From Oscillospiraceae bacterium (lineage in GTDB: Bacteria > Bacillota > Clostridia > UMGS1810): 50,888 nt of DNA. Below are positions 32,229 through 41,712 of the stretch, in pieces (within the stretch, counting starts at the first letter, position 1; every line of letters starts with the position of its first letter). The notes under the pieces were generated by a model. The model saw nothing but the letters and a program-made list of their open reading frames with translations. It ran no database searches and was not told the DNA's origin. The position numbers and the translations under genes were made by a program. The DNA is taken from NCBI GenBank assembly GCA_015069015.1, contig SVJK01000011.1, forward strand, positions 1-50,888. The letters are read 5' to 3'.

Positions 32229-33899
32229 ATGAAAAAAACACTTGCACTTGTACTCATCTTTATGCTCTGTTTTGGCGTTGTTGCCGGAGCTGAAATGAAC
32301 ATCGAGGTTGTTGATTTGTATGAAGATGTAGTAGAAATTTCCGGTGAAGCCGAGAAAGGCGAAATGGTTTATGTTTCGGTATTCAATCCGGGCTTTTCAT
32401 CACAGGATCTTCCTTTGAATGCGAATGATGCACTTATTTTCTACGACAGCATCGTTGCCGGAGAAGACGGATTTTCCCTTGATGCAAAACTCCATTCAAG
32501 AACAAATGCCGATGGCGGTATATATAAGATTATGGTGACAACAGAGTCAACTGTTGAAGAAAAGGATTTCAATTACTACTTCTACGGCAAAAAAATTCAG
32601 GCAATAAGAGATGTTAATGAATCTGATAATCTTTCAGAGATTGTAGATAACATTTACACAATATATAGCCTTGCCGATTCTGATGTCTATAAAACAACTG
32701 CCGGTGCAACAATTGCAGGTGTTCTCTCATCCTTGCCCGATATTGAAGAAGATGTTAACATTATGAATAATGTTCTTCGTACATCACTTTGTGTTGCCGC
32801 ATATAAAGACGGTAATGAAGTTCTCATAGAAGACGGAACGGTTATGTATGCAGATATGTTTAGTCCCGAAGAGGATATATATAATGATTACCTGACAAAT
32901 CTTTCATCAGGTGGTGTAGATTCTGTACACGAAAAACTTCTTGGCGCAGAATGTGAAAGCCTTGACGAAATAAAAGAAAAGTTTGAAGAATTCACTCTCT
33001 TAAATCTCATCTGCAACTATAAAGATGAAGGATATGGTCACGTTAAGACAGTTTTCTCCAAGTATGGTGAGATATTCGAAGAATATGGAATAGATACATC
33101 TGACGTTACAAAAGTTAAAGATAAAACTTCTGTATATAAAGCTCTTGCAAATTCCCATTGCGAATCCATGAGCGATCTTGCAGATGTATATGAAAAAGCA
33201 CTCAAAAAATCAACATCTTCCTCTGACAATGGCGGGGGCGGTGGCGGTGGTGGCGGAAGCTCAAGTGCTACCGATAAGTATCCCAATGTTGTTCCTCAGG
33301 TTTCAGACACTACTGCAGGTACGGGTTTTGTGGAAAATAACACTTTGCCTTTTGAAGATATTTCACAGGAGCATTGGGCAAGAGAATCAATTCTTAAACT
33401 TTACAAATCAAAAGTTATTTCAGGTAAATCCCGGACTTCATTTGCTCCTGATGATACTGTAACAAGAGAAGAATTTGCAAAGATGCTTGTTATTGCACTT
33501 TTTGGTGAATCAACTGACACAACAACACAATTTAGTGACGTAACCGGTTGGTCTGTTCCATATGTTGCAAAAGCATCAAAACTCGGCATAGTAACAGGTA
33601 TTGCCGAAGGCATTTTCTCACCCGGAGCTACAGTTACGAGAGAACAGGCTGCAACATTTGCTGCAAGAGCACTTAAGGCTAAAAACTTTACTTTTGAAAA
33701 AGAAGCAAAAACCTTCAATGATGATGAATCAATCAGCGAGTGGGCAAAAGAAGGTGTATCACTTCTTTCGTCAGAAGGCATTCTTGTTGGAAGAGAAAAC
33801 GGCGAATTCGATCCCCTTACCGGTGTTACAAGAGCAGAAGCGGCAAAAATTATATACGAAAGTCTGAAATTGATAGGAGGTGCAGATGTTGAAGCATAA
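32229..33899 (+). CDS. Secreted S-layer-homology (SLH) protein
   Basis: 556 residues. Signal peptide (M-K-K-T-L-A-L-V-L-I-F-M-L-C-F-G) cleaved near V-A-G-A. Residues 22-340 are a domain of unknown function, largely helical in its second half. A nine-glycine and serine linker (about 335-350) leads to three complete SLH motifs (about 380-550), recognisable by P-F-E-D-I, F-S-D-V and F-N-D-D starts and the T-R-E-E, T-R-E-Q and T-R-A-E boxes that bind pyruvylated cell-wall polymer. It should sit non-covalently on the cell wall and expose its N-terminal part. GAAAAAGGAG precedes ATG 32229. First gene of the nine-gene operon that runs to 50228. Confidence 0.9.
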   Translation: MKKTLALVLIFMLCFGVVAGAEMNIEVVDLYEDVVEISGEAEKGEMVYVSVFNPGFSSQDLPLNANDALIFYDSIVAGEDGFSLDAKLHSRTNADGGIYKIMVTTESTVEEKDFNYYFYGKKIQAIRDVNESDNLSEIVDNIYTIYSLADSDVYKTTAGATIAGVLSSLPDIEEDVNIMNNVLRTSLCVAAYKDGNEVLIEDGTVMYADMFSPEEDIYNDYLTNLSSGGVDSVHEKLLGAECESLDEIKEKFEEFTLLNLICNYKDEGYGHVKTVFSKYGEIFEEYGIDTSDVTKVKDKTSVYKALANSHCESMSDLADVYEKALKKSTSSSDNGGGGGGGGGSSSATDKYPNVVPQVSDTTAGTGFVENNTLPFEDISQEHWARESILKLYKSKVISGKSRTSFAPDDTVTREEFAKMLVIALFGESTDTTTQFSDVTGWSVPYVAKASKLGIVTGIAEGIFSPGATVTREQAATFAARALKAKNFTFEKEAKTFNDDESISEWAKEGVSLLSSEGILVGRENGEFDPLTGVTRAEAAKIIYESLKLIGGADVEA

Positions 33900-36528
33900 A
33901 ATATTATCACTTATAGTTGTTATGGTAATGATATTGTCAGCCATTCCTGCAAATATTTACGCTCAAAATTCCGAAGTTGCAAATTCAGATGATTTAAATT
34001 TTGCAATAGCATGCGGTATTTTTCCTGACGGAGTGGATAAGACATCTGTAATTACCAGAATTGAACTTGCAGAAATTTATACAAATATAATTTTGGGCAG
34101 TGACACAGAGGCAGAAGGGTCGGAAAGCGACAATTTCACAGATGTTGACTACGATATGTCATATTATGCCGACTTTGTTGCATCCATCGGTTTGATGGGA
34201 GGAGTAGGAAATGGTCTTTTTGCTCCCTATGACAATGTTACATATCAACAACTCATAAAGACAATTGTTTCATTCCTTGGTTATGATGTAAAGGCACAAA
34301 GTCTCGGGGGCTATCCCACAGGTTATATGGCTGTTGCCGCACAACTTGGTCTCAGCCTTTCTAATAAGGCTTCTGCAGATAGCTTTGTGACTTTTGAAGG
34401 AGTAGCCACACTATTCAAAATTGCGGCATCTTGCCCTTTATATGATGTGACAGGATATGGTGATGTTTCCAAATATCAGGAAATAACACAAATTAACTAC
34501 CTCGCAAAATATCTTGATATCAATTTTATATCAAACGTTGTTAATGCAAACTACATAGCAAATATATACAGCGATGACGAACTTAAATATAACGAGATAA
34601 TAGTTGGCACAGAAAAATATCTTTTTGATCCTGATGTCTATCCGTTGAATGATTTGCTCGGACACAAGGTGGATATCTATTACAAGGAAATAAACAATGT
34701 AAATCACATAGTCTATATGGAGGACAACAGATTCAACCGTGTGATAGAAATTGACGGGAAAGATGTTGATGTAAAAGATGATACTCTCATATATTATGAC
34801 GGATTCAAAGAAAAAGAAATACGTTTTTCTGATGATGTAAATATTCTTTACAACGGTGGTATATGCGAAAACTATAACAATGCCACATTTAATGCGTGGA
34901 ACAATACTTATCGTGATGGCGGTATCAAAGCCATAGATAATGATTATGACGATAAATATGATTATATTATGATTGATGCATATGATACCTATGTTGTTTC
35001 AAGTATCAAAGATGATATTATTCACACAAGTTACCGTGATGGATACATAATCAAAATAAATGATTATGAAGATGGCAAAAATGTTCTTTTCAGAAACCTT
35101 GATGGAAAGCCGATAAAAATGTCTGATGTTGAGGATGGCAGCGTCATTAGTGTTTCAAAAGACCTTAACGGAAGAATAACAAATATATTTGTTACAAATG
35201 ATATTTTTGTTTCTGAAGTTACATCTATTGAAATTCAGGACGGAAAATATTACTTTGGGTTTAAAGACAGAGTTTTTGAACCCTCTGAATCTTTGGCGCT
35301 CAATCCTCAACTTGAAAGAGTTGAAATTGGTCAGAGAATGAAACTTATGTTCAACAAAGACGGTCTTGTTTCAGACATAGAAGCACTCGGATATCATAGC
35401 AACAGCGTTGCAATGGTTGTTGATTCAAAAGTCGGAACAGGACTTGAAGCAGGCGAAAGTGCATATCTCAAACTTTTCACGTCAGAAGGTTCATTCATAG
35501 AGTGTCCTCTCACGTCAAAAGTAAATGTGACCTATGGCGGTGTTCAGAGCGTTGAAAAAGCATCTGACGTTCTTGCATTTCTTGGTACAAATGATGATGG
35601 AGAGGTTGTACGACAGCCAATATACTACAGATTAAACGAAAACAAAGAACTTAACTGGATTTCAATTTGCAATCCTGAATCAGGCTCAATTGATGGGTTG
35701 CATGAAATCGGAGTGACTTCAGGAGAATACCGTGGCGGTTCTACCATGAGTATCGCAGGAAAAGTTCTTACAAAAGGTGCAATATACTTTTGTGTTCCCT
35801 CCGAAGATGACAGGGATAGAGAAGAAATGTATGAAATCAAAACTCTTCCCGGCGGATATTCTGTTACCGTAACAGCTTACGGAGATACAAAAGACACAAA
35901 ACTTGCAACAGTTCTTGTTAAATATGATAATAATCCCGGATCAAGTATGAATAATGATACAAACATTTTCGTTATTGATTCCATAACAAAAGCAATAGAT
36001 TCATATGGTGATGAAAAACTCAAAGTACGTGGATTAATGAATAAACGCGAATGTGAATATTACGCAGATGAAGCGGTAATGAAAATTGCTCTCAATGGAA
36101 CTCTTCCCGAAAAGGGTGATATTGTCAGATTGAGTCTTGGTAAGGGCGATACAATCAGCGCTTGCGTTATGACATACGACAGATCAGAGAAACAACTGCA
36201 TGACACAACCGGATATGCTATTAGTGAAAATCCAAGTACATCATCCTATGCAAATCCATATAGAGTTTTGCTTGGTAAAATCATATATGCCAATGATGTG
36301 TTTATGACTTTGAGAATATATAATTCAAATGGTACATATACTGACGAATCATATCTCAAATCTGATTTTACATACTATAAATATGAAAAAGTCAGCGACT
36401 CAAAAGCAACAGTGTCTGTTGCATCTGCATCAGATTTCTATATGTTGCCGGATGGTGAAACTGATAATCGTGATGTATTCATTCATCTCAGATCCGGTGA
36501 TCCCAGATCCATTGTACTTTACAAATAA
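33886..36528 (+). CDS. Large secreted protein with N-terminal SLH-like repeats
   Basis: 880 residues. Signal peptide M-L-K-H-K-I-L-S-L-I-V-V-M-V-M-I-L, cleaved near I-Y-A-Q. Residues 30-185 hold two or three degenerate SLH repeats (A-I-A-C-G-I-F-P-D-G, I-T-R-I-E-L-A-E, F-V-A-S-I-G-L-M-G-G, L-F-A-P-Y-D-N-V-T). The remaining 700 residues look beta-rich, with many Asp/Lys-Tyr strands, and match no family I recognise. ATG 33886 is favoured by GGAGG five bases upstream and overlaps the preceding SLH gene by 14 bp, so the two are coupled. It may be a surface scaffold or adaptor holding the heparinase-type proteins encoded next; this is inference from order only. Confidence 0.82.
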   Translation: MLKHKILSLIVVMVMILSAIPANIYAQNSEVANSDDLNFAIACGIFPDGVDKTSVITRIELAEIYTNIILGSDTEAEGSESDNFTDVDYDMSYYADFVASIGLMGGVGNGLFAPYDNVTYQQLIKTIVSFLGYDVKAQSLGGYPTGYMAVAAQLGLSLSNKASADSFVTFEGVATLFKIAASCPLYDVTGYGDVSKYQEITQINYLAKYLDINFISNVVNANYIANIYSDDELKYNEIIVGTEKYLFDPDVYPLNDLLGHKVDIYYKEINNVNHIVYMEDNRFNRVIEIDGKDVDVKDDTLIYYDGFKEKEIRFSDDVNILYNGGICENYNNATFNAWNNTYRDGGIKAIDNDYDDKYDYIMIDAYDTYVVSSIKDDIIHTSYRDGYIIKINDYEDGKNVLFRNLDGKPIKMSDVEDGSVISVSKDLNGRITNIFVTNDIFVSEVTSIEIQDGKYYFGFKDRVFEPSESLALNPQLERVEIGQRMKLMFNKDGLVSDIEALGYHSNSVAMVVDSKVGTGLEAGESAYLKLFTSEGSFIECPLTSKVNVTYGGVQSVEKASDVLAFLGTNDDGEVVRQPIYYRLNENKELNWISICNPESGSIDGLHEIGVTSGEYRGGSTMSIAGKVLTKGAIYFCVPSEDDRDREEMYEIKTLPGGYSVTVTAYGDTKDTKLATVLVKYDNNPGSSMNNDTNIFVIDSITKAIDSYGDEKLKVRGLMNKRECEYYADEAVMKIALNGTLPEKGDIVRLSLGKGDTISACVMTYDRSEKQLHDTTGYAISENPSTSSYANPYRVLLGKIIYANDVFMTLRIYNSNGTYTDESYLKSDFTYYKYEKVSDSKATVSVASASDFYMLPDGETDNRDVFIHLRSGDPRSIVLYK

Positions 36529-36545
36529 TGAGGGAGGATAATAAA

Positions 36546-39500
36546 ATGAAAAAAATTATAGCTTTAGTTCTTTCAATTTTCTTGGTTTTCGCATCCATAC
36601 CTTCATTTGCTTATGACATTAAGTATTATCAGACTGTATCAAATAATGACCTCAATCTTCCTCTTGATGAAAAAACAACAGTTATGAACGGAAGTATTGC
36701 AATTGAAGCAGAAGATATGGATTTTGGTGAAGATGCCAAAATAGTTGAAGACGAATCAGCATCAGGCGGGAAAGGTCTCAAACCCTCCGGTGTCAATTTT
36801 ACAAATGACCACACAAAGATTTTAAAACCAACAATGGAGCTTAAAATCAATGTTCCTGAAAGCGAATATGGAAACTATACTCTTTGGGTGAGAATTAAAT
36901 GTATTAACACATCCGCGTATTCATATTTTGAAAGTTTCAGAGGTTATCAGGGTGTAACAGAAGGATATGCTTCACGTTTCTTCTCTGTTAATCCGGATTA
37001 CTTCTGGCAGCAGGTAGGCTCAGGAGCTGTCAGAAACAACCAGTTTGTATATTCAATCAAATACAGAGACGTTGGATTTATACTTGACAAATTCGTTCTT
37101 ACAGATGATTCATCTTTCGTTCCATCCGGCAAAGATGACCTTCCGTTCTCAATGTCAGGTGTTCAGACAGACGGCGGCATCTATCCAAAACCTGAAATCG
37201 CACCACCTGCGGGTGAACATCCCAGAGTTCTTATCACAAAAGATAAGATTCCTCAACTCAAAGAAAATATTAAACATCCTCTTTTGAAGAACATATATAG
37301 TCAGGTTGCAGAAAATGCAAATAAAATTCTTGATTGCAGACTTCCTTCAAAGAAAAATAATTTCCCCATATCTCTCGGATTTGATGTTCAGTCAAGAGCG
37401 TTTATGTATCTGATTGGTGAGGTAGACAAGGAACACGCAAAACAGACTGTAAGATATATGCTCGACCTCTATGAAACAATGGAGTGGGACAGATCCGTTG
37501 GTGATATAACAAGAACAATCGGTACAGCAGTAGCCCTTTCAGGTATTGTATACGACTGGTGCTATGATGTTTTAACACCTGAAGATAAAGAAAAACTCAT
37601 CGGATATATGCTTTCCACATCTGCACTCATGGAAATCGGATATCCAACTACAACAAGAGAAACATTTGCCGGTCACGGTGGTGAAGGTGATGCTTTCTAT
37701 TTCCAACTTGCAGCAGCAATTGCAATTTATGATGAAAATCAGAGTATGTACAATAACGTTGCAGGTATGCTTTTTGAACATGCTTTTGAAACAAGAGAAT
37801 ATTTCAACAAGAGTATGAACCATCCTGCAGGTAGTGCATACGGTCCCACAAGATATGCTTGGGAAGCCCTTTGTCAGATAGTCTTTGACCGTATGGGTTA
37901 TCCCGGAGTTATGGGAAATGATTTCGGAAAAACATCACTCAGATGGATTCACGACCGTCTCCCCAATGGTTTCTGGTCAGAAGACGGCGACTCATATCTT
38001 TACTGGTCACCTGAATCAGGACCATACTATCACTCAAATGATTATCCCATAATGCTCTATGATGCATATTTTGGAAATGAATATGCACAAGGTGAATATA
38101 TCAAACAGCTTTCACTCAAAAGTTACAAAGCAGGAAAATCTCTCTATGATAATGGTATAATAACGCTTCTTGTTTTTGATCCCAATAAGCCATATGCATA
38201 TCCCGATGATGAAGGTAAAGTAAGACCACTTTCATACGCAACAAAATATCCTCTCACAGCAGTGTTTGCGAGAACTTCATGGCGTTCGGGAGTCAACGGT
38301 GAAACCGCAGTTGTATTTATGAATGGTCAGGAAAAACTTGTTGGTGACCATGACCATGATCATTCTGATATAGGTCACTTCTCAATCTACTATAAAGGCA
38401 CTCTTACAGCCCAGGGTGGAACCTATCAGGGTGAAACAGGCGGATGGGGTAATAATCACTACTTTAACTACTACAGACGTTCCGTTTCACACAACTGTAT
38501 CACTGTGTATGATCCTTCCGAAGTATATTATGTAGGATATAACAAGAAGACATATGCGAACGATGGCGGTCAGAAGATTGAAAAGAATTCAGATTTCCTT
38601 CCTGAATTCCTTGAGCATCCCGATGAAGCAAAAACCGAAGGCCTCTACATCGGACCAAATGAACAGACTCCGGAGTTTACATATCTGAAGACAAATCTTA
38701 CAGGTGCATATTCAGAAAAATTGACAAACTATACACGTTCAATGGTATCCCTTAACCTCTTCAACACAGACTATCCTCTTGCTTTTATTGTCTGGGATGA
38801 TGTTTCATCTACAGATCCGTCATTCAAAAAGACTTGGAACATTCAGGCAATCTCCGAACCTCAGGTCAAAGGCAATACAACCATTATAGGACGTGATCAA
38901 TACGACCATTCAGGTAAACTTGTTGTGAAAACCCTTCTTCCCAAATCTGCTGATTTGGTAAAGGTGGGTGGAGCAGGAAAAGACAGTTATGTTGATGGTC
39001 AGAACTATCCCAATGCAGACAAAGCAGCAATGGATAATGAACAGTCACAGTGGAGAGTTGAAATATCACCGAAACGTAGTGCAAAAGACGACAAGTTCCT
39101 TCATGCTATGTATGTTACAGATTCCAAAAAGAATCTTCCTGAACTTCCTATGATTCAAGAATCAATGGGTTCATTTGAAGGCGTAACAGTTATGGACAGA
39201 ACCGTTCTTTTCTCAAGAAACAAAAACGGAGTGAATACAATTTTCACACTCAACGTAAGAGATAATGGCTATGAGAAGATGTCAGTTCTTGTAACGGACC
39301 TTGAAGTCGGCAAATGGCAGATTGCAGGTGCAACTGAAACTTTGGTTGCTGAAGTAACAGAAGAAACAAATGCTCTTTATGCAAAACTCAAACCCGGAAC
39401 ATACACAGTTTCAAAAGTAAATGATGATACTGCCGTTACACCTGTTGAATCTGAATTTGATTCAAGAACATTAAGACTCGGTGATTATAGCATTTACCAG

Positions 39501-40277
39501 CCAACAGGTGCTGACTTCATGTATAACTATGAGCCCACAATCATAAGAGATGGGGTTCCCTACATTTCAGAAACAGATCTCAGAGCATGGGATTCAAATG
39601 TAACTGTTAGCGGCAACACAATCACTCTCACAAGAGGAGACAATACTCTTACAATGACACTTGGCTCTGTCAATGCAACAAAGAATGGAGCACCATATAC
39701 ATTAGGTGGTGCACCATTTATCGCCGACAACGGTATTGTTTATGTGAGTGTTATGAATGTTGTTGATTTGTGCAAATATAATCTTGTATATGATTCTCTT
39801 GCAAGACTTCTCAAAATTTCAGAAATCCGTACACTGGCTGACCTTGATAAACTGGGCGGACTTGAAAGTCTTGGCGTTCAGATTGATTCATCAAAGATTA
39901 TTACTCCCGTAACATTCTTCTCATCGTCAGATGACGGCAACGTTGCAGATAATCTCTTTGACTATAACACAACAACGAGATGGTCTGCAAACGGAGCGGG
40001 TGAATTCCTTGTTCTGGATTATGGCTCTGTTCGTGATTTTGACAAATTCCTGATGGGCTTCCTTGAAGGTGATTTGAGAAGCACAGCATTTGACATTTTG
40101 ATTTCAACAGATGGTGAAAATTACACCAAAGTACATTCATATAAGAGTAGCGGTAAAACACTCAACCTTGAAGAGTTCAAAGCTGACTTTTCAGCTCGTT
40201 ATATTAAGATGGTATTCTATGGAAACACCCTTAATACATGGAACTCAGTCAACGAAATTATAACTGTTAAGAAATAA
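36546..40277 (+). CDS. Secreted heparinase II/III-family polysaccharide lyase with CBM, stalk and F5/8 C domains
   Basis: 1243 residues. Signal peptide to S-F-A. Order of domains: CBM35/6-like module (about 45-190, I-E-A-E-D-M), helical toroid (about 220-560, H-P-R-V-L-I-T-K-D-K then W-C-Y-D), and the heparinase II/III beta-sandwich. This has the metal/catalytic stretch H604-x-H606-x-D608 and H649-N in S-V-S-H-N-C. A copper-amine-oxidase N-terminal-like stalk (about 990-1105) and a discoidin/F5-8C module (about 1118-1243, T-T-R-W-S-A-N-G) follow. The family cleaves acidic polysaccharides such as heparan, alginate or other uronates by elimination; the true substrate is unknown. GGGAGGA precedes ATG 36546, 18 bp after the previous gene. 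All motifs seem intact, in contrast to the paralogue at 41713. Confidence 0.88.
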   Translation: MKKIIALVLSIFLVFASIPSFAYDIKYYQTVSNNDLNLPLDEKTTVMNGSIAIEAEDMDFGEDAKIVEDESASGGKGLKPSGVNFTNDHTKILKPTMELKINVPESEYGNYTLWVRIKCINTSAYSYFESFRGYQGVTEGYASRFFSVNPDYFWQQVGSGAVRNNQFVYSIKYRDVGFILDKFVLTDDSSFVPSGKDDLPFSMSGVQTDGGIYPKPEIAPPAGEHPRVLITKDKIPQLKENIKHPLLKNIYSQVAENANKILDCRLPSKKNNFPISLGFDVQSRAFMYLIGEVDKEHAKQTVRYMLDLYETMEWDRSVGDITRTIGTAVALSGIVYDWCYDVLTPEDKEKLIGYMLSTSALMEIGYPTTTRETFAGHGGEGDAFYFQLAAAIAIYDENQSMYNNVAGMLFEHAFETREYFNKSMNHPAGSAYGPTRYAWEALCQIVFDRMGYPGVMGNDFGKTSLRWIHDRLPNGFWSEDGDSYLYWSPESGPYYHSNDYPIMLYDAYFGNEYAQGEYIKQLSLKSYKAGKSLYDNGIITLLVFDPNKPYAYPDDEGKVRPLSYATKYPLTAVFARTSWRSGVNGETAVVFMNGQEKLVGDHDHDHSDIGHFSIYYKGTLTAQGGTYQGETGGWGNNHYFNYYRRSVSHNCITVYDPSEVYYVGYNKKTYANDGGQKIEKNSDFLPEFLEHPDEAKTEGLYIGPNEQTPEFTYLKTNLTGAYSEKLTNYTRSMVSLNLFNTDYPLAFIVWDDVSSTDPSFKKTWNIQAISEPQVKGNTTIIGRDQYDHSGKLVVKTLLPKSADLVKVGGAGKDSYVDGQNYPNADKAAMDNEQSQWRVEISPKRSAKDDKFLHAMYVTDSKKNLPELPMIQESMGSFEGVTVMDRTVLFSRNKNGVNTIFTLNVRDNGYEKMSVLVTDLEVGKWQIAGATETLVAEVTEETNALYAKLKPGTYTVSKVNDDTAVTPVESEFDSRTLRLGDYSIYQPTGADFMYNYEPTIIRDGVPYISETDLRAWDSNVTVSGNTITLTRGDNTLTMTLGSVNATKNGAPYTLGGAPFIADNGIVYVSVMNVVDLCKYNLVYDSLARLLKISEIRTLADLDKLGGLESLGVQIDSSKIITPVTFFSSSDDGNVADNLFDYNTTTRWSANGAGEFLVLDYGSVRDFDKFLMGFLEGDLRSTAFDILISTDGENYTKVHSYKSSGKTLNLEEFKADFSARYIKMVFYGNTLNTWNSVNEIITVKK

Positions 40278-40291
40278 GGAGGGGGAATACG

Positions 40292-41680
40292 ATGTTAAAT
40301 ATTGAAAAGAATATGTGGAAGTTATCTTCAGTTCTTATCACAATCTCAATTCTTGCAACTATGTTTTCCGTATCAGTTTCGGCAGAAATCACTTCTCCCG
40401 GCGATGACTACACCATAACAAGTGTAATTTCGGATGTTGATTTTGAATCAGGCGAAATAAATCCTGCAGATTTCCTCAGCTATGCCTATTCTACCAAAGG
40501 TGGTTATGGTATATCGGTTGTAACTGACCCGGATACCGGAAGCAAGGTTATGAAAAATGTTATTACTTCGGAGACAATTACATATAACGGTGCTCCGGTA
40601 ACCATTTCTCAGGGGACATGGCAGATTAACTATCCTTCCAAAAATCTAAAGGATGAGGATATTAAAGGACATCTCATTTTTGAGTTTGATTATAAAGTAG
40701 AAGATTTCAACTATAATATACGTGCTATGTATGTAGGATCTGCAACAGTTGGAAAAGACATATATTGTGTTGGTCCAACCATAGATTCAGGAACAGGAAA
40801 AATCTTGAAAATTGGTGGAGGAAACACAGGAAAGACAATGTCAAAAAATCAATGGTATAAATTCAAATTTGATTTTGATGTTGCGGAAAATACTGTAGAT
40901 TTCTACGTTGATGATGAACTTTTGCAGGAAAATCATGCGCTTTCCCCGGATTTTGACGGATTCACATATTTCAACCTTCCCAGATGTATGGGTATAACTA
41001 CAGGTAAGACCAGTACAACGTATATAGATAACTGTAAGTTATACACAGTGACAACAAAATATGATGTTTCAGTTTCAAAAGATGATAATGGTGAAATATC
41101 TGATGATCTCAATAACTTCCCACTTTCCGGTGGTTCTTTGAAATTTGAGTTTTCAGAAAAAATGTGCGACATTACAAAAGAAATGTTCACCTTTACTGCA
41201 AGCGGAGTAAACAAGCCTTTCGATTTTAATTATAATGCTGAAGATAAAACAGTTATCATAACTCCGTCAGAGCCTTTCAGAGGCAGGGAAGAGTGCAAAG
41301 TTTCATTTGACGGAATTTTGACAGAAGCAGGCGGAGAAAACAAAGGTGAAAATTTTGTTGAGTTTAATGTTACTCCACCTGACTATGGAATCAAAGATGT
41401 TAATCTCCCAACTCTCACTGCCGGAGAAGATGCAACAGTTCAGGTTACGGTAAACAACAGAACTGCAACCGACAGAAGCGAAATGGTTTTGGTTGGCATC
41501 TACAACGGAAACAAACTTTTATCAGTTGGTGCATCATCTGTGACCAATCTTTTGGGCGAAGAGAAAACTTTTGACGTTACGCTTTCCGTTCATCCGGATT
41601 ATGTTGAACAAGAGTGTAACATCAGAGTATATCTTGTTAAACCCGGAACTCTATACGGATATGATTCCGTTAAATATTAA
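40292..41680 (+). CDS. Secreted protein with LamG-like and Ig-like domains
   Basis: 462 residues. Signal peptide after a charged N-terminus (M-L-N-I-E-K-N-M-W-K-L, cleavage near V-S-A-E). Residues 45-255 resemble a concanavalin-like jelly roll (F-D-Y-K-V-E-D-F, N-Q-W-Y-K-F-K-F-D-F-D, Y-I-D-N-C). Residues 260-365 resemble a bacterial Ig-like domain of the Big_5 type (S-G-G-S-L-K-F-E-F-S-E-K-M). The last 95 resemble a CARDB-type domain (A-G-E-D-A-T-V-Q-V-T-V-N-N-R). No catalytic motif or anchor is seen. GGAGGGGG precedes ATG 40292, 14 bp after the lyase gene. Probably an accessory binding protein of the same degradation system. Confidence 0.8.
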   Translation: MLNIEKNMWKLSSVLITISILATMFSVSVSAEITSPGDDYTITSVISDVDFESGEINPADFLSYAYSTKGGYGISVVTDPDTGSKVMKNVITSETITYNGAPVTISQGTWQINYPSKNLKDEDIKGHLIFEFDYKVEDFNYNIRAMYVGSATVGKDIYCVGPTIDSGTGKILKIGGGNTGKTMSKNQWYKFKFDFDVAENTVDFYVDDELLQENHALSPDFDGFTYFNLPRCMGITTGKTSTTYIDNCKLYTVTTKYDVSVSKDDNGEISDDLNNFPLSGGSLKFEFSEKMCDITKEMFTFTASGVNKPFDFNYNAEDKTVIITPSEPFRGREECKVSFDGILTEAGGENKGENFVEFNVTPPDYGIKDVNLPTLTAGEDATVQVTVNNRTATDRSEMVLVGIYNGNKLLSVGASSVTNLLGEEKTFDVTLSVHPDYVEQECNIRVYLVKPGTLYGYDSVKY

Positions 41681-41712
41681 TTGACAGATTTTAATCAAAG
41701 GAGCATAAGTTA

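Noticed and set aside
33226-33260. Possible frameshift at the glycine-coding repeat of the SLH gene
   Set aside because: The run of glycine codons keeps frame into three good SLH motifs, so it is a linker and not an error.
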